A stretch of 64,000 bases of DNA, taken from Saprospiraceae bacterium. Lineage in GTDB: Bacteria > Bacteroidota > Bacteroidia > Chitinophagales > Saprospiraceae. Numbering within the stretch: position 1 is the stretch's first letter; every line of letters begins with the position of its first letter. The notes under the pieces were generated by a model, which saw only the letters and a list, made by a program, of their open reading frames with translations, did no database searches and was not told the DNA's origin. The position numbers were made by a program, and so were the translations under genes. Location of the stretch: NCBI GenBank assembly GCA_016715245.1, contig JADKAS010000003.1, positions 310,001-374,000 of the forward strand, written 5' to 3'. Shown piece by piece: positions 47,377 to 56,232 of this stretch.

Positions 47377-47403
47377 AATATTTTTCCCATATCTCAGGGT
47401 ACC

Positions 47404-47496
47404 TTTTAATGTTCGGACAGAAAAGAATTAATACGCAGGAAGGAGTTGTATAACCTTTCGGTATGTAAAGATTTTATTTTCTTCCGGACATTAAAA
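47404..47496. repeat. Long imperfect inverted repeat between convergent genes
   Basis: TTTTAATGTTCGGACAGAAAA (47404-47424) and the reverse complement of 47477-47496, which reads TTTTAATGTCCGGAAGAAAA, agree apart from one substitution and one or two gaps. The 52-base middle can pair partly. It lies between the sensor gene and lpxD, tail to tail, and may be a bidirectional terminator or a small mobile repeat. Confidence 0.55.
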
Positions 47497-47548
47497 ATTC
47501 TCTGGATAATGCCCGGTTCAATTTTTTATCTTAAAAGAAAACTGCAGC

Positions 47549-48487
47549 CTACATGACACTGGCGATAGATATTTCATCCTTTGCCAACAATCTGAGTTTT
47601 ACCAGTTCCTTGTACTTGTCTCTGGCTTCAGCAGCCGGAATGCCAAAATACACTTTATTCCCTTCAAGATTTTTGGAGACACCTGATTTAGCTAAAATTA
47701 CTGCTCCTTCTCCTATGGTAAGTTTTTGCGCTATACCCACCTGACCATACATTACTACATTATCTCCAACGATGGTTTTTCCGGCAATTCCTACCTGAGC
47801 GGCAAGAAGACAATTTTTGCCTAAAACAACACCATGGGCAATATGAACGTGACTGTCCAATTTACTTCCTTCACCAATAATAGTATCACCCGATACTCCT
47901 TTGTTGATGGTACAGCCGGCACCGATTTCAACATCATTTTCAAGAATGACCCTGCCGCAGGAATTCCATTTTGTGTATTTTTTATTGGTTTTATTGTAGT
48001 AAAAGGCATCTGTACCGATTATAGCACCTGCCTGAATACTAACATTGTCGCCTATTATTGTATCATTTCCAATGTATGCTCCTGACTGAATATAGACGTT
48101 TTCGCCTATTTGTACATTATGTCCGATACGAACGCCCGGCTCAATAACCGCACTTTCAGGTAAAATAACTTCATTCAGGCTTTTTTCCGTAATGGGACGA
48201 AAAGGTCTGAAATCCAAAGCAATCTGATTGTACACTTTAAAAGGTTCAGAACACAATAACAAAGCTTTGCCTTCGGGGAAATCCGTCATTTTATCAATGA
48301 TAATAATCGATGCTGCCGAATTAATAGATTTTTGGTAGTACTTTTCTGCATCTACAAAAGTGATATTCCCTGATTGGACTTTATGAATTTCATTAATACC
48401 CGTAACCATAAGGTCTTTGTTACCGACAATGGTAAGTTGGTACTTATCAGCAAAATATTTTATTGGAATTTGTTGGTCAAACTGCAT
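47549..48487 (-). CDS. lpxD: UDP-3-O-acylglucosamine N-acyltransferase
   Basis: LpxD adds the amide-linked hydroxy-acyl chain in lipid A synthesis. The 312-residue product has the N-terminal LpxD uridine-binding domain (1-100, with FRPFRPI near 91) and then a left-handed beta-helix of hexapeptide repeats with the catalytic HVHIAHGVVLG segment near residue 215-225, and a C-terminal helical cap. It stands alone here; lpxC/fabZ are not adjacent. An 8-bp inverted repeat (48492-48499 and 48539-48546) lies just upstream of the start. Confidence 0.93.
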   Translation of the reverse strand: MQFDQQIPIKYFADKYQLTIVGNKDLMVTGINEIHKVQSGNITFVDAEKYYQKSINSAASIIIIDKMTDFPEGKALLLCSEPFKVYNQIALDFRPFRPITEKSLNEVILPESAVIEPGVRIGHNVQIGENVYIQSGAYIGNDTIIGDNVSIQAGAIIGTDAFYYNKTNKKYTKWNSCGRVILENDVEIGAGCTINKGVSGDTIIGEGSKLDSHVHIAHGVVLGKNCLLAAQVGIAGKTIVGDNVVMYGQVGIAQKLTIGEGAVILAKSGVSKNLEGNKVYFGIPAAEARDKYKELVKLRLLAKDEISIASVM

Positions 48488-48756
48488 TTCTGAATGGTGT
48501 ATTTTATTGAAAACGAATGATTTTACAATTTGTATTGCACCATTCTAAAATATTTTCATTTTTTATTTCTTTTTATGGATCAGGGATTTGTGTAATTACA
48601 AACTGTGTCCCAATTAATTTTGTGCAAAATTATGCAATTTTTATAGTATAATAAGAAACAAAAAATAATTAACACCTATTGTGAAATAATTTAAATATCA
48701 TTGTTAATCAATTTATTAAAAATAAAACCTGGCTGGTTTTAAAAACAAATCAATAG

Positions 48757-49092
48757 TTAACCTGAAACCAATGTGGCCTGATAGCCAAAATCACTTATCT
48801 TTTTTATAATTTCCTCAACAGAAATTTTTAAAGGGTTAAATGTGATAACACTTTTAGATTTTTCAAATGAAGTTTTACTTTTAATGATGCCTTCCGTCAA
48901 ACGCAATTTTTTATCAATTCCATCGGCACATCCCTTCTGACAACTCATTCCCGTAATTTTTAGCTCAATTTTTTTACTACTCTTTGCTGTACTTTCCTTT
49001 TTGGTAATTTGTTCACTTTGAGAATATCCGGTATTTCCAACCATTAAAAAGGAAAAAAGGAAAAAAAGAAAAACGACCCATTTTGTCTTCAT
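48757..49092 (-). CDS. Exported heavy-metal-associated (HMA) domain protein
   Basis: The 111-residue protein has a signal peptide (about 1-24) and one HMA domain (about 43-108) with the metal-binding motif GMSCQKGC, where three residues rather than two separate the two Cys. Such periplasmic HMA proteins bind copper, zinc or mercury-like ions or serve as chaperones. No metal ATPase or regulator is adjacent. Upstream at 49177-49195 there is a tandem ACAGTTTCT repeat of unknown meaning. Confidence 0.78.
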   Translation of the reverse strand: MKTKWVVFLFFLFSFLMVGNTGYSQSEQITKKESTAKSSKKIELKITGMSCQKGCADGIDKKLRLTEGIIKSKTSFEKSKSVITFNPLKISVEEIIKKISDFGYQATLVSG

Positions 49093-49294
49093 AATATGAA
49101 TTTTACTGTAAAATATAAACTACCTTAATTGGAAAAACTCACCTCATAACCATTCTTACGGATTCAGGTGATATATACAGTTTCTAACAGTTTCTTTTAT
49201 TATTTGGTTTCCGTTTGTGAAGGTTATTTTTATTGATTTTTAACCTGTCATATGCAACGTAACCTTTATTACAAAATCTATTTTAAAAATGTTA

Positions 49295-49302
49295 TATCTT
49301 TG
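49295..49302 (+). promoter_or_regulatory. -7 promoter box for the molybdopterin operon
   Basis: TATCTTTG lies 18 bases before ATG 49320. No structured Moco riboswitch is evident in the 226-base gap. Confidence 0.5.
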
Positions 49303-49319
49303 CTTTTTGCAGTTTTACT

Positions 49320-50300
49320 ATGCTTTTTGACAAATTCAACAGAATACACGATTATTTACGGATTTCACTGACCGATAATTGTAACTTTAGGTGTACCTAC
49401 TGTATGCCCGAAGAAAAGATTCAGTGTCTGCCGAACCATAAACTTATGTCCTCCGGAGAAATCATAGAGATTGCAGATGTTTTTGTCAAACTTGGCATAA
49501 ACAAAATACGACTTACCGGTGGAGAACCTTTACTTCGGAAGGATTTTGGTGAAATTTTTGAAGGTCTTTCTTCATTACCTGTAAAAATGACTATAACAAC
49601 AAATGCGTTCTGGCTCAACAGATACATTGACCTTTTCAAAAAAACAGGGTTAAAAAGTTTAAATATCAGTATAGATTCTCTGGATAGAGAAAAGTTTTTT
49701 TCTATTACCAAAAGAGACCATTTTGAAACTGTATGGTCAAATATTCTTTTGATGATAGAACATGGGTTTGATGTCAAGTTGAATATTGTACTGATGAAAA
49801 ATGTAAATGATGATGAAATAAACAATTTTATTCTTCTCACCAAAGATCTTCCGGTACACGTAAGATTTATAGAATTTATGCCATTTGATAAAAACAAATG
49901 GGACAGAAATAAAGTAATTTCATTTACTGACGTTTTTGACAATATTTACAGGGATTTTGATATTATAAAACTTCACGACGAAAAACACGATACATCAAAA
50001 AAATTTAAGGTAACAGGACATCAGGGAACTTTTGCATTTATTACCACAATGAGCCAGCCTTTTTGTGTTGATTGTAACCGTTTGAGACTCACGGCTGACG
50101 GAAAAATAAAAAATTGTCTTTTTGGCAAGGATGAACTCGACTTGCTTTCGGCATTCAGAGAGGGTCAGGATATAAAAAACATAATTACAGAATCAGTTGC
50201 TTCAAAACATTTTAAAATGGGCGGACAATTTGAATCCGGATATCTTGAGACAAGTGCCGATGATGTCATTAACAGAAGTATGATAAAAATAGGTGGCTAA
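49320..50300 (+). CDS. moaA: GTP 3',8-cyclase MoaA
   Basis: MoaA is the radical-SAM enzyme that starts molybdenum cofactor synthesis from GTP. The 326-residue protein has the N-terminal [4Fe-4S] motif CNFRCTYC (Cys21, Cys25, Cys28) and the second cluster's three Cys near residues 255, 258 and 272. The usual C-terminal GG is present (IGG at the end), which matters for activity. It opens a seven-gene operon, overlapping moeA by one base. Confidence 0.95.
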   Translation: MLFDKFNRIHDYLRISLTDNCNFRCTYCMPEEKIQCLPNHKLMSSGEIIEIADVFVKLGINKIRLTGGEPLLRKDFGEIFEGLSSLPVKMTITTNAFWLNRYIDLFKKTGLKSLNISIDSLDREKFFSITKRDHFETVWSNILLMIEHGFDVKLNIVLMKNVNDDEINNFILLTKDLPVHVRFIEFMPFDKNKWDRNKVISFTDVFDNIYRDFDIIKLHDEKHDTSKKFKVTGHQGTFAFITTMSQPFCVDCNRLRLTADGKIKNCLFGKDELDLLSAFREGQDIKNIITESVASKHFKMGGQFESGYLETSADDVINRSMIKIGG

Positions 50301-51487
50301 TGGAGTTTATACACTATCAGACAGCGCTGGAGCAAATTTTTGCAAAAGTTCCGGAACCGAAATTGATTTCTGTTCCTTTGGAAAAAAGTATACATTTTTT
50401 CACTGCGGAAAATATACTGGCGCCTATTGATATTCCAGTATTCGACAACTCTGCAATGGATGGTTTTGGTTTTTGTCTGGAAAATCTTCAAAGTGGAATG
50501 TATTATCCGGTGATCGGAGAAATAAAGGCAGGAGCACAAAACATACCGCCTCTTCTTCCCGGTCAGGCATTAAAAGTATTTACAGGTGCTCCCGTATCCA
50601 TGGATATTAAACTTGTCATTCCCAAAGAATTATGTATTTTAAAAGATGACCAGGTTAAAATTATTGCTGAACATTGGGAAAAAGGACAACATATCAGAGA
50701 AAAAGGAACCCAATCCCGAAAAGATGAAATCATTGTTCCTAAAAATACAAAAATGACTCCTGGACTAATCGGAATGCTGGCAACTTTTGGTATTCAAAAC
50801 GTCCTTGTTTATGCAAGACCCAAAATGGGTGTTATCATTACAGGAGATGAACTGGCAAAACCCGGCACCTACCTTAAACCCGGGCAGATATACGAAAGTA
50901 ACAGTTTGTCACTGAAAGCTTTGCTGAAAAACGAAAATATAGAAGCTGAATACGTTATCCATGTTCAGGACGATCCCGAAGAAATGAGAAATGAAATAGA
51001 AAAAGGTCTGTTAAAAGTTGATATTTTGTTAATTACCGGGGGCATTTCTGTTGGTGATTATGATTTTGTCCAAAAAAGTCTGGAAGACAATGGGGTAGAA
51101 AAAATTTTTTATAAAATCAAACAAAAGCCGGGTAAACCGCTTTATTTTGGTATTAAAGACAAAACCGTAATTTTTGCATTACCAGGTAATCCGGCATCGG
51201 TTTTTACATGTTTTCTTGTCTACGTAAAACCATTTATACATGCTTTCATCTCCAGTTCTTCATTTTTTACTTTTTTCCGTAAAGGGAAAATTACTCACGA
51301 CTTTGAGAAAAAATCAGGTTTGACTCATTGGCTTAAAGCTGTGGAAACAGATGGAGATGTAAAAATCCTAACCGGGCAGGAAAGTTATAAAATGAGTTCT
51401 TTTGTAGAAGCTAATTGTTTGGCCAGATTAGATGAAAATACAGAATGTATTCATAAAGGAAGTGAATTGTATTATATAAAAATATAA
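50300..51487 (+). CDS. moeA: Molybdopterin molybdenumtransferase MoeA
   Basis: MoeA inserts molybdate into adenylated molybdopterin. The 395-residue product shows NSAMDGFGF near residue 50, the GEIKAGAQ hinge, a MoCF-type domain with IITGDEL near residue 180 and ITGGISVGDYDFV near 245, and LPGNPASVF near 300. It overlaps moaA at TAATGG and is followed after 1 base by the TauE-like gene, so translation is coupled. Confidence 0.94.
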   Translation: MEFIHYQTALEQIFAKVPEPKLISVPLEKSIHFFTAENILAPIDIPVFDNSAMDGFGFCLENLQSGMYYPVIGEIKAGAQNIPPLLPGQALKVFTGAPVSMDIKLVIPKELCILKDDQVKIIAEHWEKGQHIREKGTQSRKDEIIVPKNTKMTPGLIGMLATFGIQNVLVYARPKMGVIITGDELAKPGTYLKPGQIYESNSLSLKALLKNENIEAEYVIHVQDDPEEMRNEIEKGLLKVDILLITGGISVGDYDFVQKSLEDNGVEKIFYKIKQKPGKPLYFGIKDKTVIFALPGNPASVFTCFLVYVKPFIHAFISSSSFFTFFRKGKITHDFEKKSGLTHWLKAVETDGDVKILTGQESYKMSSFVEANCLARLDENTECIHKGSELYYIKI

Positions 51488-51488
51488 A

Positions 51489-52223
51489 ATGGCTGATTCC
51501 TTTTATCTTATGTATTTTTTGGTTTTTGGAGTTGCCTTCCTGTACAGCTCTGTAGGCCATGGAGGTGCAAGTGGATATATCGCTGTTATGGCTCTTTTTG
51601 GTTTGGCTCCTTTGGAAATAAGGACTAATGCCCTTCTTCTCAATATTGCTGTAGCAAGTATTGCTTACCTCCAGTTTGTCAGGAACACTTCCACTGACTG
51701 GAATCTTGCAAAACCACTTTTTATCTTTTCTATACCTTTTGCTTTTATTGGCGGATCCATAACTCTAACTGAATCGATCTTTAAATACTTATTGGCACTT
51801 ATTCTTGTTCTTCCTGTTTTGCGATTTTCAGGTTTATGGCGCAGTGAACAACAAAACTTTTTGGCTCCCAAAACGTGGATTTTATACCTATCCGGAGCTT
51901 CTATCGGTCTTCTTTCAGGAATGCTTGGCATAGGAGGAGGAATTATTCTGACCCCGCTACTTTTATGGTTTGGCTGGACAAGTACAAAACAGGCAGCACT
52001 TATCAGTGCTCTTTTTATAGTAGTCAATTCCATAGCCGGATTTATAGGATTGTGGAATAAAAATTTAACCTTACCTGATTCATTTTTTCCTTTACTGATT
52101 ACAGCAGTAATTGGAGGGATTTTAGGATCATTCAACGGTTCAACAAAATTTTCGAATGATGTGTTAAAAAAACTTTTAGCCTGTGTCTTATGTATTGCTA
52201 TTTATAAATTGATTACCATCTGA
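51489..52223 (+). CDS. TauE/SafE-family sulfite-exporter-like membrane protein
   Basis: The 244-residue protein has seven or eight hydrophobic helices and the two repeated TauE/SafE motifs, SSVGHGGASGY near residue 17-27 and GMLGIGGGIILTPLLL near 142-157. Family members export sulfite or organosulfonates or move other anions. Within a Moco operon, a link to sulfite oxidase (a molybdoenzyme) or to molybdate or sulfur-compound movement is tempting, but no such enzyme is in the window. Confidence 0.85.
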   Translation: MADSFYLMYFLVFGVAFLYSSVGHGGASGYIAVMALFGLAPLEIRTNALLLNIAVASIAYLQFVRNTSTDWNLAKPLFIFSIPFAFIGGSITLTESIFKYLLALILVLPVLRFSGLWRSEQQNFLAPKTWILYLSGASIGLLSGMLGIGGGIILTPLLLWFGWTSTKQAALISALFIVVNSIAGFIGLWNKNLTLPDSFFPLLITAVIGGILGSFNGSTKFSNDVLKKLLACVLCIAIYKLITI

Positions 52224-52271
52224 CCGTATTATACATTCATCATCACAATTGGAATTTTTTATTTTTACATT

Positions 52272-52505
52272 ATGATAGTTAAACCCTTCGGCAAAATTGT
52301 GGATGTTTTACAACAGGATATAGTGCCTGAAAATAAATATCAAAACTGGATGGAACTGCAAAAACATCTTTTTGAAAGATTTCCGGAACTAAAAAATGAA
52401 CATTATCTTGTAGCCATTAACCATAAAATCATTTCAGAAAAGGAAAATCCTGATTTACAATCCGGAGATGAAATAGCACTTCTGCCTCCTTTTTCAGGAG
52501 GATAA
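52272..52505 (+). CDS. moaD: Molybdopterin synthase small subunit MoaD (ThiS-like fold)
   Basis: The 77-residue beta-grasp protein ends in LPPFSGG. The terminal Gly-Gly becomes a thiocarboxylate that supplies sulfur to molybdopterin. It is 9 bases upstream of the moeB gene that activates it. Size and ending are diagnostic together with the neighbours. Confidence 0.88.
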   Translation: MIVKPFGKIVDVLQQDIVPENKYQNWMELQKHLFERFPELKNEHYLVAINHKIISEKENPDLQSGDEIALLPPFSGG

Positions 52506-52514
52506 TAATCAATC

Positions 52515-53603
52515 ATGGGAAGATATCAAAGACAAATTCAGTTATCGGATTTTGGTCAGAAAGCCCAAAATAAAATATCCCAAAGTAAAGTGCTGGTCAT
52601 TGGTGCCGGTGGTTTGGGATGTCCGGTTATCATGTCTCTGACTGCAATGGGTGTTGGTCATATCGGCATAATGGATGGAGATATTGTTGAAATTACCAAC
52701 CTCCACCGACAATATTTATATACCGAAAAAGATCTGAATAAATTAAAAACAGTAGTCGCACTGCAACGATTAGGGGAAATGAACAGTGAAGTACATCTGG
52801 AATCTTTTCCTTTTTTTGCGACGGCTGAAAATCTGTTTTCCGTAATTCAAAACTTTGATATTATTATTGACGGTACGGATCAGATTCCGACAAGATATCT
52901 TATAAATGATGTTTGTTGTGTTCTGAAAAAACCTCTTGTTTATGGTTCCGTTTTTCGTCATGAAGGACAAGTTTCTGTTTTTAATGTTGTTCAAGATGGG
53001 ATTTTATCTACAAATTACCGTGACTTATTTCCTTTTCCCGAAAAGACCCAAAATACTTTGTCTTGCAATGAGGCAGGTGTCACCGGGATTCTGCCAAATC
53101 TCATCGGTGGATTTATGGCAAACGAAGCGGTAAAACTTATAACCGGTGTTGGAAAACCTCTTATTAATAAAGTATTGTATTACAATAGCAAAACCAATTT
53201 TCAGTCCATACTTCAAGTTTCTAAAAATCCGGAAAATACCTATATTTTTGATAAGGAAGTGTTAGAAATATATGGAGAAAAAATATTTTGCAACCCATTG
53301 GAAGTGGAAGATATAAACCAAATATTAACCCATTTAAAAGATAAAAACCAGCATGTTCTGGTAGATGTGAGAGAGGAAAATGAAAGGCCAATCCTGCCTT
53401 TTGGAATAAAAATTCCGCTCAACCAACTTTCTGAAAAAATAAATACATTGGAAAAATTTAACACCTTGGTCTTTATCTGTCAATCTGGTGTCAGATCAGC
53501 AAAAGCTCTGGAATGGGCACAAAACAACCTATCGGATACCAATGTTTATCATTACAAATATGGTGCAGCTCATTTTATAAAATATTGTACACATGGCAAC
53601 TAA
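52515..53603 (+). CDS. moeB: MoeB/ThiF-type adenylyltransferase with C-terminal rhodanese domain
   Basis: The 362-residue protein adenylates the MoaD C-terminus. The ATP-binding loop GAGGLG lies at 30-35, GDIVEITNLHRQYLY at about 55-69 holds the Arg/Asn pair, and a catalytic Cys is in TLSCNEAG near 180. The last 100 residues form a rhodanese domain with active site CQSGVRSA, so this single protein probably also brings sulfur for thiocarboxylation. It overlaps moaE by 11 bases. Confidence 0.92.
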   Translation: MGRYQRQIQLSDFGQKAQNKISQSKVLVIGAGGLGCPVIMSLTAMGVGHIGIMDGDIVEITNLHRQYLYTEKDLNKLKTVVALQRLGEMNSEVHLESFPFFATAENLFSVIQNFDIIIDGTDQIPTRYLINDVCCVLKKPLVYGSVFRHEGQVSVFNVVQDGILSTNYRDLFPFPEKTQNTLSCNEAGVTGILPNLIGGFMANEAVKLITGVGKPLINKVLYYNSKTNFQSILQVSKNPENTYIFDKEVLEIYGEKIFCNPLEVEDINQILTHLKDKNQHVLVDVREENERPILPFGIKIPLNQLSEKINTLEKFNTLVFICQSGVRSAKALEWAQNNLSDTNVYHYKYGAAHFIKYCTHGN

Positions 53604-54030
53604 AAAAACTGTATTTATTGATGGCCCCGTGTCACCGGCATTTATTGCAGAATCCATTTCAAAACATTCAAGCAAAACCGATATTGGCGGACACAGTATA
53701 TTTTTAGGGCAAATCAGAGCTGATCAGAAAGATGGCCTGGAAGTAACCGCCATAGAATATTCTACCTATCGGGAGATGGCTGAAGAAAAACTGTTTGAAA
53801 TCAGAGAGGAAACATTTACAAAATTTGATATCACATGCATGCACATCTATCATAGTCTGGGTCAAGTCAGACAAGGTGAAATTTGTCTTTTTATATTTAC
53901 CTCATCAAAACACAGAAAAGAAGCCATAGAATCTTGTTCTTACCTGGTTGAAAGAATAAAAAAAGAAGTACCCATTTGGGGGAAAGAAATTTTGGGCAAC
54001 CAAAACCATTCATGGAAAAGTAATCATTAA
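53593..54030 (+). CDS. moaE: Molybdopterin synthase catalytic subunit MoaE
   Basis: MoaE binds precursor Z and with MoaD makes molybdopterin. The 145-residue protein has IGGHSIFLGQIR near residue 30, the HSLGQVRQGE segment near 90, SKHRKEAIESC near 104-114 and VPIWGKE near 128 with the active-site lysines. ATG 53593 lies inside the end of moeB. It precedes the moaCB gene by 6 bases. Confidence 0.93.
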   Translation: MATKKTVFIDGPVSPAFIAESISKHSSKTDIGGHSIFLGQIRADQKDGLEVTAIEYSTYREMAEEKLFEIREETFTKFDITCMHIYHSLGQVRQGEICLFIFTSSKHRKEAIESCSYLVERIKKEVPIWGKEILGNQNHSWKSNH

Positions 54031-54036
54031 TTAATT

Positions 54037-54951
54037 ATGGTAGACATCACGGCAAAAACATTCACACTGAGAAAAGCCATTGCGCAAGCAGTAGTAAAAG
54101 TCAGTAACCAAGAAACTATAGACGCCATCGTACAAAAAAAAGTCCCTAAAGGAGACGTTTTCGAAATGGCAAAAACAGCAGGCTTGTTTGCAGCAAAAAA
54201 AACAAGCGATGTTATACCTGACTGTCACCCGCTTCCCATAGAATATACTCAAATCAATTTTGAAATCAGTGATTTATCTGTTCATATCACCGTAGAAATA
54301 CATACAATCTATAAAACAGGCGTAGAAGTTGAAGCCATGCACGCCGCTTCAGTAGTTGCCCTTACGATGTACGATATGCTCAAACCTATTGATAAAAATA
54401 TAGAAATACTCAATATCAGGTTGTTGGAAAAAAAAGGCGGAAAAACAGATTACAGGAAAATTTCGAGTGAAATAAATGTTGGCGTCATCGTTTGTTCTGA
54501 CAGTATTTCTTCCGGTGAAAAGGAAGATTTTTCAGGAAAGTGGATAGTGGAAAAAATGAAAGAATATGAAACAAATGTATTATCGTATTCCATTATTCCT
54601 GACGATAAAGAAATCATTCAAAAGGAAGTTAGAAGTTTTGAACAAAAAGGTTGTAATCTGGTCATCATTACAGGAGGAACAGGTCTTTCACCCAGAGATG
54701 TAACACCTGATGCCATTAAACCTCTGCTAGACATTGAAATACCAGGTATTTCAGAAGCAATCAGAAATTATGGACAGGACAGAACGCCTTATTCTATGCT
54801 ATCGAGAAGTATTGCCGGCTTTATGAAGGATACACTAATACTTGCCATACCGGGTTCGACCGGAGGCGTCAAGGATTCAATTCAGGCAGTTTTTCCGGCC
54901 ATTTTTCACGTATTCAGGGTAAAAAAATTTTTCAGTCATGATGATAAATAA
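54037..54951 (+). CDS. moaCB: Fused MoaC-MoaB protein
   Basis: Residues 1-150 match cyclic pyranopterin monophosphate synthase (MoaC), opening MVDITAK, with KGDVFEMAKTAG near 48 and the conserved CHPLPI and MHAASVVALTMYDM segments. Residues 155-304 match MoaB/MogA-type adenylyltransferase, with ITGGTGLSPRDVTP near 210 and the GSTGGVKD loop near 278. Each half is of normal size, so one polypeptide covers two steps. The fusion is seen in other Bacteroidota. It closes the operon, tail to tail with the thioredoxin gene. Confidence 0.92.
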   Translation: MVDITAKTFTLRKAIAQAVVKVSNQETIDAIVQKKVPKGDVFEMAKTAGLFAAKKTSDVIPDCHPLPIEYTQINFEISDLSVHITVEIHTIYKTGVEVEAMHAASVVALTMYDMLKPIDKNIEILNIRLLEKKGGKTDYRKISSEINVGVIVCSDSISSGEKEDFSGKWIVEKMKEYETNVLSYSIIPDDKEIIQKEVRSFEQKGCNLVIITGGTGLSPRDVTPDAIKPLLDIEIPGISEAIRNYGQDRTPYSMLSRSIAGFMKDTLILAIPGSTGGVKDSIQAVFPAIFHVFRVKKFFSHDDK

Positions 54952-54957
54952 AAATAT

Positions 54958-56118
54958 TTATGATTTTTTATTTTCCATATACTGGATTAAACTATCGTAA
55001 AAAGCTGGGTCTTCACCTTTTTTAACCGCTTTTTCCTTTTTATTTTTTACATGTTTCAATGCAGTTTTAACATCTCCCTGCACCATATATATATGACATA
55101 GAAAATTTAATGATTCATGGTCGTCTTTTATATCAAATGCTTTTTCTGCAAAAATACAGGCGTCTTTCAACATATCCTGATTTTCAGGAAATGATTGAAT
55201 AATATCTTTCGCAATAGATTGATAAGTTCCTGCATTTTCAGGTTCAAGTTTTGAAAGCGCCTGGTAAGATTTTATAAAATTTTTTTCATCTCTGAATGCT
55301 CTGTAATATTTATATTTCGAACCCCATTCGAATTTTGCTGCATTTTCAGGAGACGACGTTTTAATTTTTTTCACTGCTTCCTCCAATAATTCCGGCGTTT
55401 CAAATTGAATAGCTTTGGTGATGGTGTTTTCACAAGCTTTTACAATTTTTTTCTGAAAAGTTTCTTTCCCGACGAGTGGTATGATGGTTTCTTTTTCGAC
55501 CAACATTCTGTCAAAAAGTTTTGAATCTGCATCAACAACAGCCTCAAACAAAAAAATCATTTTTTCCTGTTCCGTAATATTTGGTTTACTGTTCAGGTAG
55601 TCATTTGAAATCTTTAAACTTGGCTTGCCGGCATTGTTCAGTGCTTTAACATAATTCAAAACAAGAGTATAATCGCGATTTCCAGCCTCATATTCATCTG
55701 CATATTTACCGCTTTTATCATTTTGTTTGAGGGCATTTTCTCCAAGTGAAATCAAACCTTCAGCCTGTTGACCACCTTGAATCTTTTTTACAACTTTTCC
55801 GTCACCATCCAGAAAATGTAATGTAGGGTAAGCCTTTACACTGTACTTATGACCGAAACTTACACCGTCTTCCTTTTCCATATCAAGTTTTATATTGATA
55901 AAATTCTGGTTGTAAAAACTTCCTACACTTTCCTGAGTGAATACATTTTTCGCCATTTTGATACAAGGGCCACACCATGTGGTATAGGAATCCACAAATA
56001 CAAGTTTATCTTCCTTTTTGGCCTTTTCAAGGGCTTCCTTCCAGGTACCTTCAAAAAATATGATTCCCTGACCTGGTAATAAAAATGGAAAAAAAAGAAA
56101 AAAAAGAATGTATTTCAT
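54958..56118 (-). CDS. Exported thioredoxin-family protein with TPR-like C-terminal region
   Basis: The 386-residue product has a signal peptide (about 1-17), a thioredoxin domain (about 18-130) with active site WCGPC at 48-52 and a cis-Pro in KAYPTLHF, then 250 residues of helical, charged sequence resembling TPR-type repeats. The layout is common in Bacteroidota and suggests a periplasmic disulfide protein of unknown partner. A TAACTTTG box lies at 56157-56164, 40 bases before the start. Confidence 0.85.
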   Translation of the reverse strand: MKYILFFLFFPFLLPGQGIIFFEGTWKEALEKAKKEDKLVFVDSYTTWCGPCIKMAKNVFTQESVGSFYNQNFINIKLDMEKEDGVSFGHKYSVKAYPTLHFLDGDGKVVKKIQGGQQAEGLISLGENALKQNDKSGKYADEYEAGNRDYTLVLNYVKALNNAGKPSLKISNDYLNSKPNITEQEKMIFLFEAVVDADSKLFDRMLVEKETIIPLVGKETFQKKIVKACENTITKAIQFETPELLEEAVKKIKTSSPENAAKFEWGSKYKYYRAFRDEKNFIKSYQALSKLEPENAGTYQSIAKDIIQSFPENQDMLKDACIFAEKAFDIKDDHESLNFLCHIYMVQGDVKTALKHVKNKKEKAVKKGEDPAFYDSLIQYMENKKS

Positions 56119-56156
56119 ATCAGATATTTAAAACGAAACAGATAATTCATAAACTA

Positions 56157-56164
56157 CAAAGTTA
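56157..56164 (-). promoter_or_regulatory. -7 promoter box for the thioredoxin gene
   Basis: TAACTTTG on the minus strand fits TAnnTTTG; leader of about 30 bases. No -33 box at the usual spacing. Confidence 0.45.
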
Positions 56165-56232
56165 TTCATTTTGTAATGAATTTTAAGTAGTTTAACAAAA
56201 TGCTAACAGAGATGTTGATTATCTATAATATT

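Noticed and set aside
49093..49319. Possible Moco riboswitch ahead of moaA
   Set aside because: No multi-stem conserved structure is visible in the 226 bases; only a -7 box and a short tandem repeat.
49421..49942. Minus-strand frame of 173 codons opposite moaA
   Set aside because: It is fully covered by the MoaA reading frame, whose motifs are complete.
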